From: Ensifer sp. PDNC004
GTDB lineage: Bacteria; Pseudomonadota; Alphaproteobacteria; Rhizobiales; Rhizobiaceae
Direction of reading: 5' to 3'
NCBI RefSeq assembly: GCF_016919405.1
Contig: NZ_CP070353.1
Span: forward strand, 1,550,001 to 1,614,000
DNA length: 64,000 nucleotides
Within the stretch, counting starts at the first letter, position 1. The number at the start of each line of letters is the position of its first letter. This document shows positions 18,136-29,772 of this stretch, in pieces. Under the pieces are notes generated by a model. That model was not told the origin of the DNA. It saw only the letters and a program-made list of their open reading frames with translations, and did not search any database. Made by a program: the position numbers and the translations under genes.

Positions 18136-18627
18136 AATCCTACCATCCCAATGCGTTGGCACACGCCCTATGCGCTGACACGCACGTTGCCGCAGCCCTA
18201 ACACGATCGTGGTTAACAAAGGTCAACCAACGAGCCACCCTGCCCTCACAAGATTTCACGATGCCGCGAGTGAGGACCCTCATCCGGCAGGCGAAACGCG
18301 AAACGAATCCACACACCAGAAAACATGTGGCCGCACCTACCGCATGTCGTCGTCGCTGTCATAGCAATATGGCCAATTCGTGTCTCGGCGAGGCTGAACC
18401 GCGACATGGCATGCCTTTTGCTTTTCGCTGGACGCGACGGGGCTGCAGCCGAAGTGGAAACGGCAACATTCTGATTTGCTAATGTTTTTGGCTTGAAAAA
18501 TCGCGCGAAGGCGCGGAAAGCGTGCCGCAGCTGTGCAGCTTTTCGGCAACAGGACAGGGTGCCGTAAATGGCAAAGGTCGGACACGCAGGGATTGCGCCC
18601 GACCCTTGAACTGGAGGTTTGCCTTGA
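18136..18627. other. Intergenic region upstream of ldtP
   Basis: Nearly 500 bases between ldtR and ldtP, both on the minus strand. The left part holds a promoter-like sequence and operator-like palindrome for ldtP (separate entries). The remainder shows no ORF with credible features. An 82-codon minus-strand frame at 18337-18585 has no signal, domain or ribosome-binding site that I can support. Confidence 0.6.
18198..18226 (-). promoter_or_regulatory. Putative ldtP promoter with internal palindrome
   Basis: On the minus strand TTGACC (18221-18226) and TGTTAG (18198-18203) are separated by 17 bases, a good sigma70-like arrangement about 65 bases upstream of the ldtP start. The spacer contains the perfect palindrome CACGATCGTG (18202-18211) and a GTTAAC block. 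This is the position expected for a repressor or activator such as the neighbouring LdtR, but binding is an inference. Confidence 0.45.
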
Positions 18628-19140
18628 TCAGAGGCGGTACATGATCGAGTCGTTCCAGAAGCGATCGAGGCGCTGCAAGAGCTTGTTCATCTGGGTGAAC
18701 TCGTCCGAACCGATGCCGCCGACCTTCTGGATCGAGCCGATGTGGCGCTCGTAAAGCTTGGCGACGGTTTCGGCGATTTCCTGGCCGTCTTCCGTCAGGC
18801 TGATGCGGACCGAGCGACGGTCGACGCGGGAGCGCTGATGGTTGATCAGGCCGAGGTCGACGAGCTTCTTGACGTTGTAGGAGACGTTCGAGCCGAGGTA
18901 GTAGCCGCGGGAGCGAAGTTCGCCGGCGGTCAGTTCCGAGTTGCCGATGTTGAAGAGCAACAGAGCCTGAACGGCGTTGACGTCGCTGCGACCTTCGCGG
19001 TCGAACTCGTCCTTGATGACGTCGAGCAGGCGGCGGTGCAGACGCTCGACGAGGTGAAGGGATTCCATGTAGAGACCGCGGATGGTTTCTTCCTGGGGGT
19101 CTCTGGCCTGAACTGCCTGCGGCTTCATCTTGGTGTTCAT
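18628..19140 (-). CDS. ldtR: MarR-family regulator LdtR
   Basis: 170 residues with a MarR-type winged helix-turn-helix: LTAGELRSRGYYLGSNVSYN (recognition helix region, about residues 70-89) and the wing RSRVDRRSVRISLTEDG. The flanking helices (about 15-45 and 120-170) form the dimer interface. In Liberibacter and Sinorhizobium the homologue LdtR controls the L,D-transpeptidase gene and osmotic stress tolerance. The adjacent ldtP supports the same assignment here. The effector is not deducible from sequence. Confidence 0.92.
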   Translation of the reverse strand: MNTKMKPQAVQARDPQEETIRGLYMESLHLVERLHRRLLDVIKDEFDREGRSDVNAVQALLLFNIGNSELTAGELRSRGYYLGSNVSYNVKKLVDLGLINHQRSRVDRRSVRISLTEDGQEIAETVAKLYERHIGSIQKVGGIGSDEFTQMNKLLQRLDRFWNDSIMYRL

Positions 19141-19270
19141 TTGACTGCCTCACTGTTTTGTTTGGCGGTGTCTGTTTGTCTTCCCGCCTTGAGTGAGACC
19201 CTATCGAATACGTCTAAAATTCTACTTAAACCGCAGCCTTAACAAGAGCTTGCCATTTGGCGACCCTGTC

Positions 19271-19738
19271 TCAGGGTGAATCAACTCTTACCTGCCTGGC
19301 AAGCCGCCAGCGCTGATAGAAGATCGCCGCGCGGAAAAGAACGAAGGTAACGGCGACCGCCGCGTGCAGCACGACCAGCAGCGGACGGGTGCCGAAACTG
19401 GCCGGATAGAACTCGTACATCACGATCTCGATCGCTGCCGCAACCACCCAGACGACCGGCCCCCAGGAGACCAGCAGCCACAGGCCGAGGGCAGCCACCG
19501 GATAGATCACGGCAAGTGCGGTTGCGGCCGCCCGCCACTCCGGCGTCAGGAGATCGAAGCGCCCGGCGCCGCCATGGGAAAAGCCGATCAGCATGGCCCA
19601 GTAGTTCAGCGCGAACCAGATACATGAAGCGGAGACCAGACGCAGGAAGAGACCGAAGAGGATCTCGGTCAGCGACGGTTTCGGCACATGGGCAGAATCA
19701 TGAAGCATGGGCGGCAAGATAGGGCGGGTCTTTGCCAT
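19271..19738 (-). CDS. Predicted membrane protein, DUF6163-like
   Basis: 155 residues with four hydrophobic segments (about residues 28-50, 68-88, 90-110 and 117-137). A short cytoplasmic N-terminus and a basic C-terminal tail (YQRWRLARQVR) flank them. I recognise no catalytic motif. It resembles small rhizobial inner-membrane proteins placed in DUF6163, an assignment made from overall form and locus and so tentative. Start uncertain: ATG 19738 or the in-frame ATG at 19708. Neither has a strong ribosome-binding site. Divergent from hemB. Confidence 0.75.
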   Translation of the reverse strand: MAKTRPILPPMLHDSAHVPKPSLTEILFGLFLRLVSASCIWFALNYWAMLIGFSHGGAGRFDLLTPEWRAAATALAVIYPVAALGLWLLVSWGPVVWVVAAAIEIVMYEFYPASFGTRPLLVVLHAAVAVTFVLFRAAIFYQRWRLARQVRVDSP

Positions 19739-19891
19739 CCGCCAGCGGCATCACGGCCTCCCCTCCCCCGCGGCCACCCTTAAAGGGAAGAAATGCCGCA
19801 GCCCGTTGGCCGGCCGCGCGGTTCCCAATGACGGCCAGCCCATGATAAAGCGCTTGCCTATCGACGATTTTCACGGGAAAGGCGCGGCGCG

Positions 19892-20908
19892 ATGAACGAC
19901 AGGACAAATCTTGTGGACAGGGTTACCGGCCACCGCCGCATGCGCCGCAACCGCAAGGCCGACTGGACGCGCCGGCTGGTGCAGGAAAACCGCCTGACCG
20001 TCGACGACCTGATCTGGCCGATCTTCATCGTGCCGGGAAGCAATATCGTCCAGCCGATCGATGCGATGCCGGGGGTCAACCGGATGAGCATCGACAAGGC
20101 GGTCGAGGCGGTGAAGGAAGCGGCCGATCTCGGCATTCCGGCGATCGCCACCTTCCCCAACATCGACCTGTCGCTGCGCGACGATACCGGCTCCAACAGC
20201 CTTGCCGCCGACAACCTGATCAACCAGGCGACGCGCGCTTTCAAGAAAGCCGTGCCCGAGATCGGCATCATTACAGATGTCGCGCTCGACCCCTTCACCA
20301 GCCATGGCCATGACGGCATCCTGCGCAATGGCGAGATCGTCAACGACGAGACGGTCGAGACGATCGCAAAGGCGGCCGTTGCCCAGGCGGATGCCGGCTC
20401 AGATATCATCGCTCCTTCCGACATGATGGACGGACGCATCGGCGCCATCCGCCAGGCGCTCGACGCGAGCGGCCACCAGAATGTCGGCATCATGTCCTAT
20501 GCGACCAAGTTCGCTTCCGGCTTCTACGGTCCCTATCGCGAGGCGATCGGCACCGGCGGCCTTCTGAAAGGCGACAAGAAGACCTATTACATCGACCCGG
20601 CCAACGGCACCGAAGCGATCCGCGACGCTGCCCTCGACGTCGAGGAAGGCGCCGACATGCTGATGGTAAAGCCAGGCCTTCCCTATCTCGACATCTGCTG
20701 GCGGATGAAGGAAGCCTTCGGCCTGCCGGTCTTCGCCTATCAGGTGTCCGGCGAGTACTCGCAGGTGAAGGCCGCGGCTGCCAACGGCTGGATCGACGGC
20801 GAGAAGGTGATGCTCGAAACGCTGCTCGCCTTCAAACGGGCCGGCTGCGACGGCATCCTCAGCTACTTCGCCGTCGAAGTGGCCCGCATCCTTGCCAAAG
20901 GCCGCTGA
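19892..20908 (+). CDS. hemB: Delta-aminolevulinic acid dehydratase
   Basis: 338 residues. It joins two 5-aminolevulinate molecules to porphobilinogen in haem synthesis. The two Schiff-base lysines are Lys206 (MSYATKFASGFYG) and Lys260 (DMLMVKPGLPYLD). The region that is cysteine-rich in zinc enzymes is here the aspartate form DVALDPFTSHGHDG (about residues 129-142). That marks the magnesium-dependent type usual in rhizobia. Length is normal. Followed 88 bases later by an RDD protein on the same strand. Confidence 0.97.
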   Translation: MNDRTNLVDRVTGHRRMRRNRKADWTRRLVQENRLTVDDLIWPIFIVPGSNIVQPIDAMPGVNRMSIDKAVEAVKEAADLGIPAIATFPNIDLSLRDDTGSNSLAADNLINQATRAFKKAVPEIGIITDVALDPFTSHGHDGILRNGEIVNDETVETIAKAAVAQADAGSDIIAPSDMMDGRIGAIRQALDASGHQNVGIMSYATKFASGFYGPYREAIGTGGLLKGDKKTYYIDPANGTEAIRDAALDVEEGADMLMVKPGLPYLDICWRMKEAFGLPVFAYQVSGEYSQVKAAAANGWIDGEKVMLETLLAFKRAGCDGILSYFAVEVARILAKGR

Positions 20909-20996
20909 AACGCTCCGCTTGATCCGGGCCCAGATCCTTGTTTTGCAGGGAATGCCATCCCATATCCTTGCTGCAACCAAACGAGGCTTTTGACCG

Positions 20997-21461
20997 ATGA
21001 CCATGCACAACGAAGAACTGAGGCTGCCGAGCAATGACTGGCGCGCCTATCAGGGCGTGCTGTCGCGACGCGTCTTTGCCTTTCTGATCGATTACGCGAT
21101 CATCGCGCTTCTGTGGATCCCTGCGGCGGTCGTCGTCTTCTTCCTCGGCATCCTGACGCTCGGCCTCGGCTTCATGCTGTATCCGGCGCTCTTTGCGATC
21201 GTCGCCATGCTCTATTTCGGCCTGACGGTCGGTGGCCGCGAACAGGCCTCTCCCGGCATGCGCGTGATGGGCCTGGCGATTGCCAGAACCGACGGGCGCC
21301 CGATGGACTTCCTGACGGCGATCGTCCACCTCGTCATCTTCTGGATCGCCAACGCGCTGTTGACGCCGCTGATCCTGCTGATCGGTCTTTTCACCGACCG
21401 CAGCCGCCTGTTGCACGACCTGCTGATCGGCACCGTCACGGTGCGCCGCGACATGTATTGA
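20997..21461 (+). CDS. RDD-family membrane protein
   Basis: 154 residues with three to four membrane segments. It carries the RDD-family elements: a first segment starting SRRVFAFLIDYAI (Arg/Asp), the middle GGREQASPGMRVMGLAI, and the end DRSRLLHDLLIGTVTVRR. Members are small integral membrane proteins, some linked to transport or compatible-solute and ion homeostasis, but this one has no known function. ATG 20997 follows GAGG; a second ATG two codons later is possible. Confidence 0.87.
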   Translation: MTMHNEELRLPSNDWRAYQGVLSRRVFAFLIDYAIIALLWIPAAVVVFFLGILTLGLGFMLYPALFAIVAMLYFGLTVGGREQASPGMRVMGLAIARTDGRPMDFLTAIVHLVIFWIANALLTPLILLIGLFTDRSRLLHDLLIGTVTVRRDMY

Positions 21462-21485
21462 AACCGGCGCAGGCAACCGAGCTGA

Positions 21486-21517
21486 AAGCGTAAGGCGGCG
21501 TCTTCCGCCTTACCGCT
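21486..21517. terminator. Hairpin after the RDD gene (terminator-like, no U run)
   Basis: A perfect nine-base stem GTAAGGCGG / CCGCCTTAC (21490-21498 and 21505-21513) with a six-base loop is extended by AGCG/CGCT across a bulged C. It lies 25-50 bases past the RDD stop. No T tract follows, so it may be a weak terminator or an mRNA 3' end stabiliser. Confidence 0.5.
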
Positions 21518-21649
21518 GACACCTATTGTGGTCACACCTAAAATATCGGCAGGCGCAGACGGAAGCGGCAAACGAGTGAGTTGACGTTTTCCATTCTTGC
21601 GCCATGCTACTGTCATGAACCACAGCGCGAAGAGTGACCTCCGCACTCG

Positions 21650-22438
21650 ATGAACACACAGACCGCACCGTCTCCGCAATTTTACCTGACTGCACCGGCA
21701 GCCTGCCCTTATCTGCCGAACGAGATGGAGCGGAAGGTCTTCACCCACATGGTGGGTGAGCGCGCGCCCGAGCTCAACGATCTCCTGACGCAAGGCGGCT
21801 TCCGCCGCTCGCAGAACATTGCTTACCGTCCTGCCTGCGAAACCTGTCGCGCCTGTATTTCGGTGCGCATCCTCGCCAACGAGTTCAAGTCCACCCGCTC
21901 CATGCGCCGGGTGCTTGCCGCCAACCACGACGTGATCTCTGCGGAGTATGCGGCCGAGCCGTCGAGCGAACAGTACAACCTCTTCCGCCGTTACCTCGAC
22001 CGACGCCACCAGAAGGGCGGCATGTCGGACATGTCGGTGCTCGACTATGCGATGATGGTCGAGGACACCCATGTGCACACCAAGATCATCGAGTATCGCC
22101 TGAGGGTCGAAGGCGACGGCATCAGCGAGAAGGCGCGCGGGCCGCTGATCGCAGCGGCACTGACCGACCGCATGGGCGACGGGCTGTCGATGGTCTACTC
22201 CTTCTTCGACCCGGCGCAGGAAGAGCGCTCGCTCGGCACCTTCATGATTCTCGATCACATTCGCCGCGCCCGGGAGCGCGGCCTTCCCCATGTCTATCTT
22301 GGCTATTGGGTCAAAGGCTCGCGCAAGATGGGGTATAAAACAAAGTTTCTGCCGCAAGAGCACCTTATGGCCCGTGGCTGGGAGCGCTATGAAGGCGGAG
22401 ACACCACCCTGGAAGCCGCTCCTACGAAAACGGGTTAG
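21650..22438 (+). CDS. bpt: Aspartate/glutamate leucyltransferase (N-degron pathway)
   Basis: 262 residues. The N-terminal ATE domain shows [16 protein letters not shown] (about residues 19-34) and the cysteine cluster [11 protein letters not shown] (about 64-74). The C-terminal GNAT-like domain ends [18 protein letters not shown]. These enzymes transfer Leu from Leu-tRNA to proteins with N-terminal Asp or Glu, marking them for ClpS/ClpAP. The homologous eukaryotic enzymes transfer Arg, and the bacterial family was long annotated as arginyltransferase. Only three bases separate its stop from the next start. Confidence 0.92.
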   Translation: MNTQTAPSPQFYLTAPAACPYLPNEMERKVFTHMVGERAPELNDLLTQGGFRRSQNIAYRPACETCRACISVRILANEFKSTRSMRRVLAANHDVISAEYAAEPSSEQYNLFRRYLDRRHQKGGMSDMSVLDYAMMVEDTHVHTKIIEYRLRVEGDGISEKARGPLIAAALTDRMGDGLSMVYSFFDPAQEERSLGTFMILDHIRRARERGLPHVYLGYWVKGSRKMGYKTKFLPQEHLMARGWERYEGGDTTLEAAPTKTG

Positions 22439-22441
22439 AAA

Positions 22442-23338
22442 TTGAGTTCATCTTCCGATGCCGCGGTGCACCGGCGCGGCCTTGCCATCACCGGCCTCGG
22501 CGGCCTCGCCCTCTCCTTCGACATTCCGCTCATCCGGTCCGCCGGCGGCGACGTCTGGTCGCTGCTTGCCGTGCGCAGCCTGTCGACCTTCGTGATCGCG
22601 CTGGGCGCCTGGTTCGTGCTCAGCCGCGTGCTGGGCCGGAAGATTTCGCTGATGCCCGGCAAGGCCGGGCTCCTGGTCGGCATCTTCTACGGCATCAATT
22701 CCTGCACGTTCCTGCTCGCCGTCTTCAACACCTCGACGGCAAATGTGGTCTTCATCCTCGCCTTCACCTCGATGTTCGCCGCCATCCTCTCCTGGATCTT
22801 CCTGAAGGAGAGGCCATCGAATGCGACGCTCGTGACCATGCTGGTGATGGTGCTCGGCGTCGGGCTGATCGTCCAGGACGGGCTGGAAAGCGGCCACCTC
22901 TTTGGCGACGCCATGGCGGCATCCTCCGCATTTCTGCTGGCAAGCGCGATCACGATCAGCCGCGCAAGCAAGCGCGACATGGCGCTGGTGCCGCTGGTGA
23001 CGGCGATCTTTCCGGCAGCCGTCGCGCTCCTGATGCTGCCGGCCGGCGGCTTCACGATCGCGGCCCCCAGCTACATCCTCTTCAACGGCCTGGTGATGAT
23101 CCCGCTCGCCTTCTTCTGCCTTGCGACCGGCCCACGTTATCTTTCAGCCCCGGAAGTGGGCATGTTCTATCTGCTCGAGACCATTCTCGCGCCGATCTGG
23201 GTGTGGATGGTCTTTGCCGAAACACCGACAACACAGACGCTGATCGGCGGTTCGATCCTCATCTTCGCGCTGATCGGCCATTCGCTCTGGCAGATGCGCA
23301 GCCGGTCGCTGAAAGCGGCCGTTTCCTGCGCCGAATAG
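22442..23338 (+). CDS. DMT-family (EamA) permease
   Basis: 298 residues with ten predicted membrane segments in two EamA repeats. The end of repeat 1 is visible as FTSMFAAILSWIFLKERPSN and that of repeat 2 as LLETILAPIWVWMVFAETPT. The pattern is that of drug/metabolite exporters; the substrate is unknown. The only reasonable start is TTG 22442, three bases after the bpt stop, so translation is probably coupled to bpt. The next in-frame GTG (22466) lacks a ribosome-binding site. Confidence 0.85.
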   Translation: MSSSSDAAVHRRGLAITGLGGLALSFDIPLIRSAGGDVWSLLAVRSLSTFVIALGAWFVLSRVLGRKISLMPGKAGLLVGIFYGINSCTFLLAVFNTSTANVVFILAFTSMFAAILSWIFLKERPSNATLVTMLVMVLGVGLIVQDGLESGHLFGDAMAASSAFLLASAITISRASKRDMALVPLVTAIFPAAVALLMLPAGGFTIAAPSYILFNGLVMIPLAFFCLATGPRYLSAPEVGMFYLLETILAPIWVWMVFAETPTTQTLIGGSILIFALIGHSLWQMRSRSLKAAVSCAE

Positions 23339-23347
23339 CACTACTGT

Positions 23348-23761
23348 TTAAGACTTGTCGTCGCGCTGACCGCTCGGCCGCGGACGACGCTGCTTGTGAT
23401 CGACGCTCCGATCGCGTACCGGCAGCGGTTCCTGCGGCTGTCCGAGCGAAGCCGGGCGGACGCCGGGCATCTCCACGCGCATGACCCACAGTTCGCGGTT
23501 GGTGTTGATCCAGGTGGCCGCGACGCTGAGCGGTGCCGGATTGCCGATCAAGGCGTCACCGTCGCGCCGCCGGAGGCGGGTGACAAGGCCCGCGGCCTCC
23601 AGAAGCGTTATGTGCGTTTCCAACTCTTCGCCGGTTACTGCGACAGCCACAGCTATGTCGGCGACGCGCGCCTCGCCGGCAAAGAGGATCTCGAACGTGC
23701 GGCGGCGAACCGGGTGGGCAAGCGCCAGCAGGACGTCATCAAGGGTTGTGGCATTCGGCAT
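23348..23761 (-). CDS. ArsR-like winged-helix protein
   Basis: 137 residues from ATG 23761 (AGGG nine bases upstream). Residues 1-65 form a winged helix-turn-helix: LDDVLLALAHPVRRRTFEIL opens it in the manner of ArsR-type regulators, then VADIAVAVAVTGEELETHIT as recognition helix and LVTRLRRRDGDALIG as wing. The C-terminal third is polar and basic (LPVRDRSVDHKQRRPRPSG) and probably disordered. No metal-binding cysteines. Convergent with the DMT gene, with only nine bases between the stops. Target genes unknown. Confidence 0.75.
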   Translation of the reverse strand: MPNATTLDDVLLALAHPVRRRTFEILFAGEARVADIAVAVAVTGEELETHITLLEAAGLVTRLRRRDGDALIGNPAPLSVAATWINTNRELWVMRVEMPGVRPASLGQPQEPLPVRDRSVDHKQRRPRPSGQRDDKS

Positions 23762-23934
23762 CGCTGTCATCCCTGTTGGATGCGCAGTGATCCATTATAG
23801 CCTTCTGGCTTACAAGCGCCAGTTGCGCTTGCGTTTCATTTGGATTTCCAATGATTTAAGAGCGCGCGCCAAACTGCGCCAGAACGAAACAGAAGCCACG
23901 CGGTCGTTAGACCGCCCGGCTCTCGTTTTCGTGG

Positions 23935-26657
<2,723 letters not shown>

Positions 26658-27857
26658 ATGATGCACACGCGCAAGATCCGCCTGATGATGGCGAGCGCCG
26701 CGCTCCTCACGCTTACCGGCCCGGCCTTCGCGCTCGATGGCGCCGATCTGATGAAGAAGCTCGACGCAGCGACGAACGCGAACGGCACCTCGCTCACCTA
26801 TGACAAGGCCGAAGTCGACGGCGACAAGGTGACGGTGACCGGCGTGAAGCTCAAGGTCGCAAGCCAGCCGGGCGAAGCGGTGGACCTGAAGATCGGGGAC
26901 CTGACCTTCGAAGGCGTCGAGGAAACCGAAGGCGGCGGCTACTACGCCGAAACCGTTTCGTTCCCCGACGTTAATGTCAGCCAGGACGAGGGTGCCATTT
27001 CGGTCAAGGACATCCTGCTCTCCGGCCTGACGATCCCGGCCAATGCGACCGGCGGAACGATCAACGACATCCTTCTCTATGAAAGCGCCAGCACCGGCCC
27101 GATCGCCGTCAGCTCCAAGGGCAAGGAAGTCTTCTCGCTCGAAAGCACCGAAGCCAACCTCGCGCGCCAGGAAAATGACGCCGGCTTCGACTTCGACGCC
27201 ACTGCGTCCGGCATCAAGGCCGACCTATCGTCGGTCGAAGACGCCAAGAGCAAGGAGGCGATCGAAAAGCTCGGCCTCACCACCATCGACGGCGCCCTGA
27301 CGATGAAGGGCAGCTGGGAAGTCGAAAGCGGCAATGTCGCACTCGAAGAGTATGCCCTCGACTTCAAGAATGTCGGCCGGCTGAACTTCGCTCTCGACAT
27401 CTCCGGCTACACGCTTGCCTTCGTCAAGTCGATGCAGGAAGCGATGAAGGCTGCCGAAGCCAACCCGAACAAGGAAGAGGCCAACCAGGCCATGGGTCTC
27501 GCCATGATGGGCCTCATGCAGCAGCTGACCTTCAACAGCGCCGAAATCCGCTTCGACGACGCCTCGATCACCAACAAGGCGCTCGACTATGCCGGTTCGC
27601 AGCAGGGTGTTTCCGGCGAGCAGATGGCGCAGTCGCTGAAGGGCCTGGTTCCGATCATGATGGCGCAGCTCAACGTGCCGGAACTGCAGAACCAGGTGTC
27701 GGCCGCCGTCAACGCCTATCTCGACGGCCCGAAGAGCCTGACGATCAGCGCCGCTCCGGAAAAGCCGGTTCCGTTCCCGATGATCATGGGTGCCGCCATG
27801 GGCGCGCCGAACACCATCCCGTCGGTGCTCGGCGTCAAGGTAACGGCGAACGACTAA
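26658..27857 (+). CDS. Exported protein of unknown function, 399 residues
   Basis: ATG 26658 follows AAGGAA. A signal peptide (residues 1-25, ending PAFA before LDGADL) is followed by a long soluble domain. Beta-strand-like repeats run through the first half (DKVTVTGVKLKVASQPGEAV, DLKIGDLTFEGVEETEGGGY, AETVSFPDVNVSQDEGAISV). A helical Met/Ala-rich part lies at about 255-330, and the tail is Pro/Met-rich. There are no cysteines or transmembrane segments, so it is likely periplasmic. The layered strands resemble AsmA-like or lipid-binding folds only superficially. I do not recognise a characterised family. It stands alone between two long non-coding spacers. Confidence 0.85.
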   Translation: MMHTRKIRLMMASAALLTLTGPAFALDGADLMKKLDAATNANGTSLTYDKAEVDGDKVTVTGVKLKVASQPGEAVDLKIGDLTFEGVEETEGGGYYAETVSFPDVNVSQDEGAISVKDILLSGLTIPANATGGTINDILLYESASTGPIAVSSKGKEVFSLESTEANLARQENDAGFDFDATASGIKADLSSVEDAKSKEAIEKLGLTTIDGALTMKGSWEVESGNVALEEYALDFKNVGRLNFALDISGYTLAFVKSMQEAMKAAEANPNKEEANQAMGLAMMGLMQQLTFNSAEIRFDDASITNKALDYAGSQQGVSGEQMAQSLKGLVPIMMAQLNVPELQNQVSAAVNAYLDGPKSLTISAAPEKPVPFPMIMGAAMGAPNTIPSVLGVKVTAND

Positions 27858-28338
27858 TCGTTCAGGTCTCTCCCGGCCTCAGCCGAGCCCAGAAGAGACC
27901 AAGATGACGACCAGCCTTGCGCGCCGAGACAGGCGCGCAAGGTTTGATGGCGCCGCGCCCCGCTTCCCATGCGGCCCACGGCATTCACTCGGCGGACTTC
28001 GCCAGCCGAAGCCCGCGCCGCCGCCCTCTCCTGAAAAAACAAGCTCCGCCTTTACTTGCGAACCGCACAGTCGGATCACGTCGGGCGCCCTTGTGGAGCG
28101 CGCACCGGTTGCGGGGCACGCTTCTTCCTGGTCGGCTATTGCTCGCACCAAGAAATTTTCACCGTAAGGCGATGGCGTTTTTCATTGAAATCGTGCATGC
28201 CACCCTCAGGCAATTCAGAGTCCGACTTCCAGCGAACTTGAGAGCATTTAGGCCTCGACCGGGACGTCTCGGACTTTGTGCAAAATATACAAATACATGC
28301 CCGAATATCGTCTCCACGTTACGGCAGATCGGACGTAA
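27858..28338. other. Intergenic region before the P450 gene
   Basis: About 480 bases. Overlapping frames (27879-28151 minus and 27917-28366 plus) are arginine-rich, lack ribosome-binding sites and look like GC-driven noise. The last 120 bases become AT-richer (around 28280-28310) and probably contain the promoter of the P450-acyltransferase pair, though no confident -35/-10 can be named. Confidence 0.55.
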
Positions 28339-29772
28339 ATGCTCGCCTGGCTCCAGCAGTCTGTAAATTTCACCGAAGAATTGCTGGAGGGGAAATTCGC
28401 CCCCGTCCGAGCCGATTACTACACAGGCCCGCCGGGTAAGCCGCTGCGGCTGCTGCTTCAGGCGCGGACGGATTTCCTGTCGATCTGGAGGGCGAGCGAC
28501 TATACCGAAACGGTCTCGCAGACCAAGATCCTCGGGCGGCAGATCATCGTCGTCAATTCGCCCGACCTGATCCGCCAGGTCGTCGTCAAGCGCCACGAAA
28601 ACTTCGAACGCAAGAGCCCGCAGATGCGCCGGGCACTCGAATTCCTGCTGGGCGACGGGCTGTTCATTTCGGACGGGGACACCTGGAAGCAGCGCCGGCC
28701 GCTGGTGGCAGACATCGTCCACGCCAAACGGGTCCCCTCCTTCGGGCCGGTCATGGAAAATACGACCAGCGAACTGGTCGAGCGCTGGAACCGCATGCCC
28801 GATGGCGCCGAGGTCAACGCTCTGCACGAAATGGCCGGACTGACCGCCGAGATCATCGCGCGCAGCGTCTTCGGCAACCAGCTCGGCGACGACAGTGCCG
28901 CGGCCGTGACCGAGGGCTTCACCAGCTACCAGTCGCTGGTCGATTCCATCAACATCGGCTACTTCCTCGGCTTCGACGATGGCCTGCCGGTGCTGCGCAC
29001 GCCGAGCCTGCGTCGTTCGGTCAAGCGCATCCACGCAACCATCGACAAGGTGGTGGAGGATCACCTGGCCGGACGCGGCGACCACAATTCGATGGTCGAG
29101 CTGCTGATCCGCCGCCAGCAACGAAACCCGGAACTGAAACTCGATGTCGTCGCCTTGCGCAACGAGGCCGCAACCATCTTCATGGCCGGGCACGAGACGA
29201 CGGCGGCGACGCTGACCTGGACCTGGTATCTGCTTTCGAAAGCCGGCTGGGTCGAGAAGGCCGTGCACGACGAAATCGCCAGGGTCTGCGGCGACCGGAC
29301 ACCGACGATCGACGACGTGCCGCAGCTCGAATGGTGCCGCGCGGTCATCGAAGAAACGCTTCGCCTTTATCCACCGGTGCCGATCCTGGCGCGACAGACC
29401 CGCGAGGCGGACATGATCGGCGACGTTGCCGCCGAGCCGGGCTCGCTCGTCTTGATCGTGCCGTGGCTCCTTCACCGGACAGAAAGCCTGTTCAAGGATC
29501 CACACCACTTCCATCCGGAGCGGTTCACAGAAGGCCGCCGCCCGACGCCCTACAGCTTCATCCCCTTTGCCAGCGGACCACGCGTCTGCCCCGGCCTGCA
29601 TTTCGGCCTGACCGAAGCGATCCTGTGCCTGGCGATCATCGCACAGCGATACCGGGTTCGTGTGAGCCAGCGTCATGCGGTCGAGCCGATCTGCCGCCTG
29701 ACGCTCAGGCCGAAAAATGGCCTGCCAGTTACCTTGCACAAGCGAGAGGCCCCGTCGCATGGCGCCGGATGA
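28339..29772 (+). CDS. Cytochrome P450
   Basis: 477 residues, a soluble bacterial-type P450. The oxygen-binding I-helix motif AGHETT starts at residue 283. The K-helix ExxR is EETLR. The haem loop is FASGPRVCPG with the thiolate Cys417. The region ERFTEGRRPTPYSFIPFASG is typical. The sequence pattern (WKQRRPLV in the C-helix, LRLYPPVPILARQ) resembles fatty-acid-hydroxylating clades, so a lipid substrate is plausible but unproven. It overlaps the downstream acyltransferase gene by 14 bases. No ferredoxin or reductase gene lies adjacent, so electrons must come from elsewhere. Confidence 0.95.
   Translation: MLAWLQQSVNFTEELLEGKFAPVRADYYTGPPGKPLRLLLQARTDFLSIWRASDYTETVSQTKILGRQIIVVNSPDLIRQVVVKRHENFERKSPQMRRALEFLLGDGLFISDGDTWKQRRPLVADIVHAKRVPSFGPVMENTTSELVERWNRMPDGAEVNALHEMAGLTAEIIARSVFGNQLGDDSAAAVTEGFTSYQSLVDSINIGYFLGFDDGLPVLRTPSLRRSVKRIHATIDKVVEDHLAGRGDHNSMVELLIRRQQRNPELKLDVVALRNEAATIFMAGHETTAATLTWTWYLLSKAGWVEKAVHDEIARVCGDRTPTIDDVPQLEWCRAVIEETLRLYPPVPILARQTREADMIGDVAAEPGSLVLIVPWLLHRTESLFKDPHHFHPERFTEGRRPTPYSFIPFASGPRVCPGLHFGLTEAILCLAIIAQRYRVRVSQRHAVEPICRLTLRPKNGLPVTLHKREAPSHGAG

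Noticed and set aside
18337..18585. An 82-codon minus-strand frame between ldtR and ldtP
   Set aside because: No ribosome-binding site, signal or domain. The region is more likely regulatory.
27879..28366. Frames of 90 and 149 codons in the spacer before the P450 gene
   Set aside because: They overlap on opposite strands, are arginine-rich and lack credible starts.
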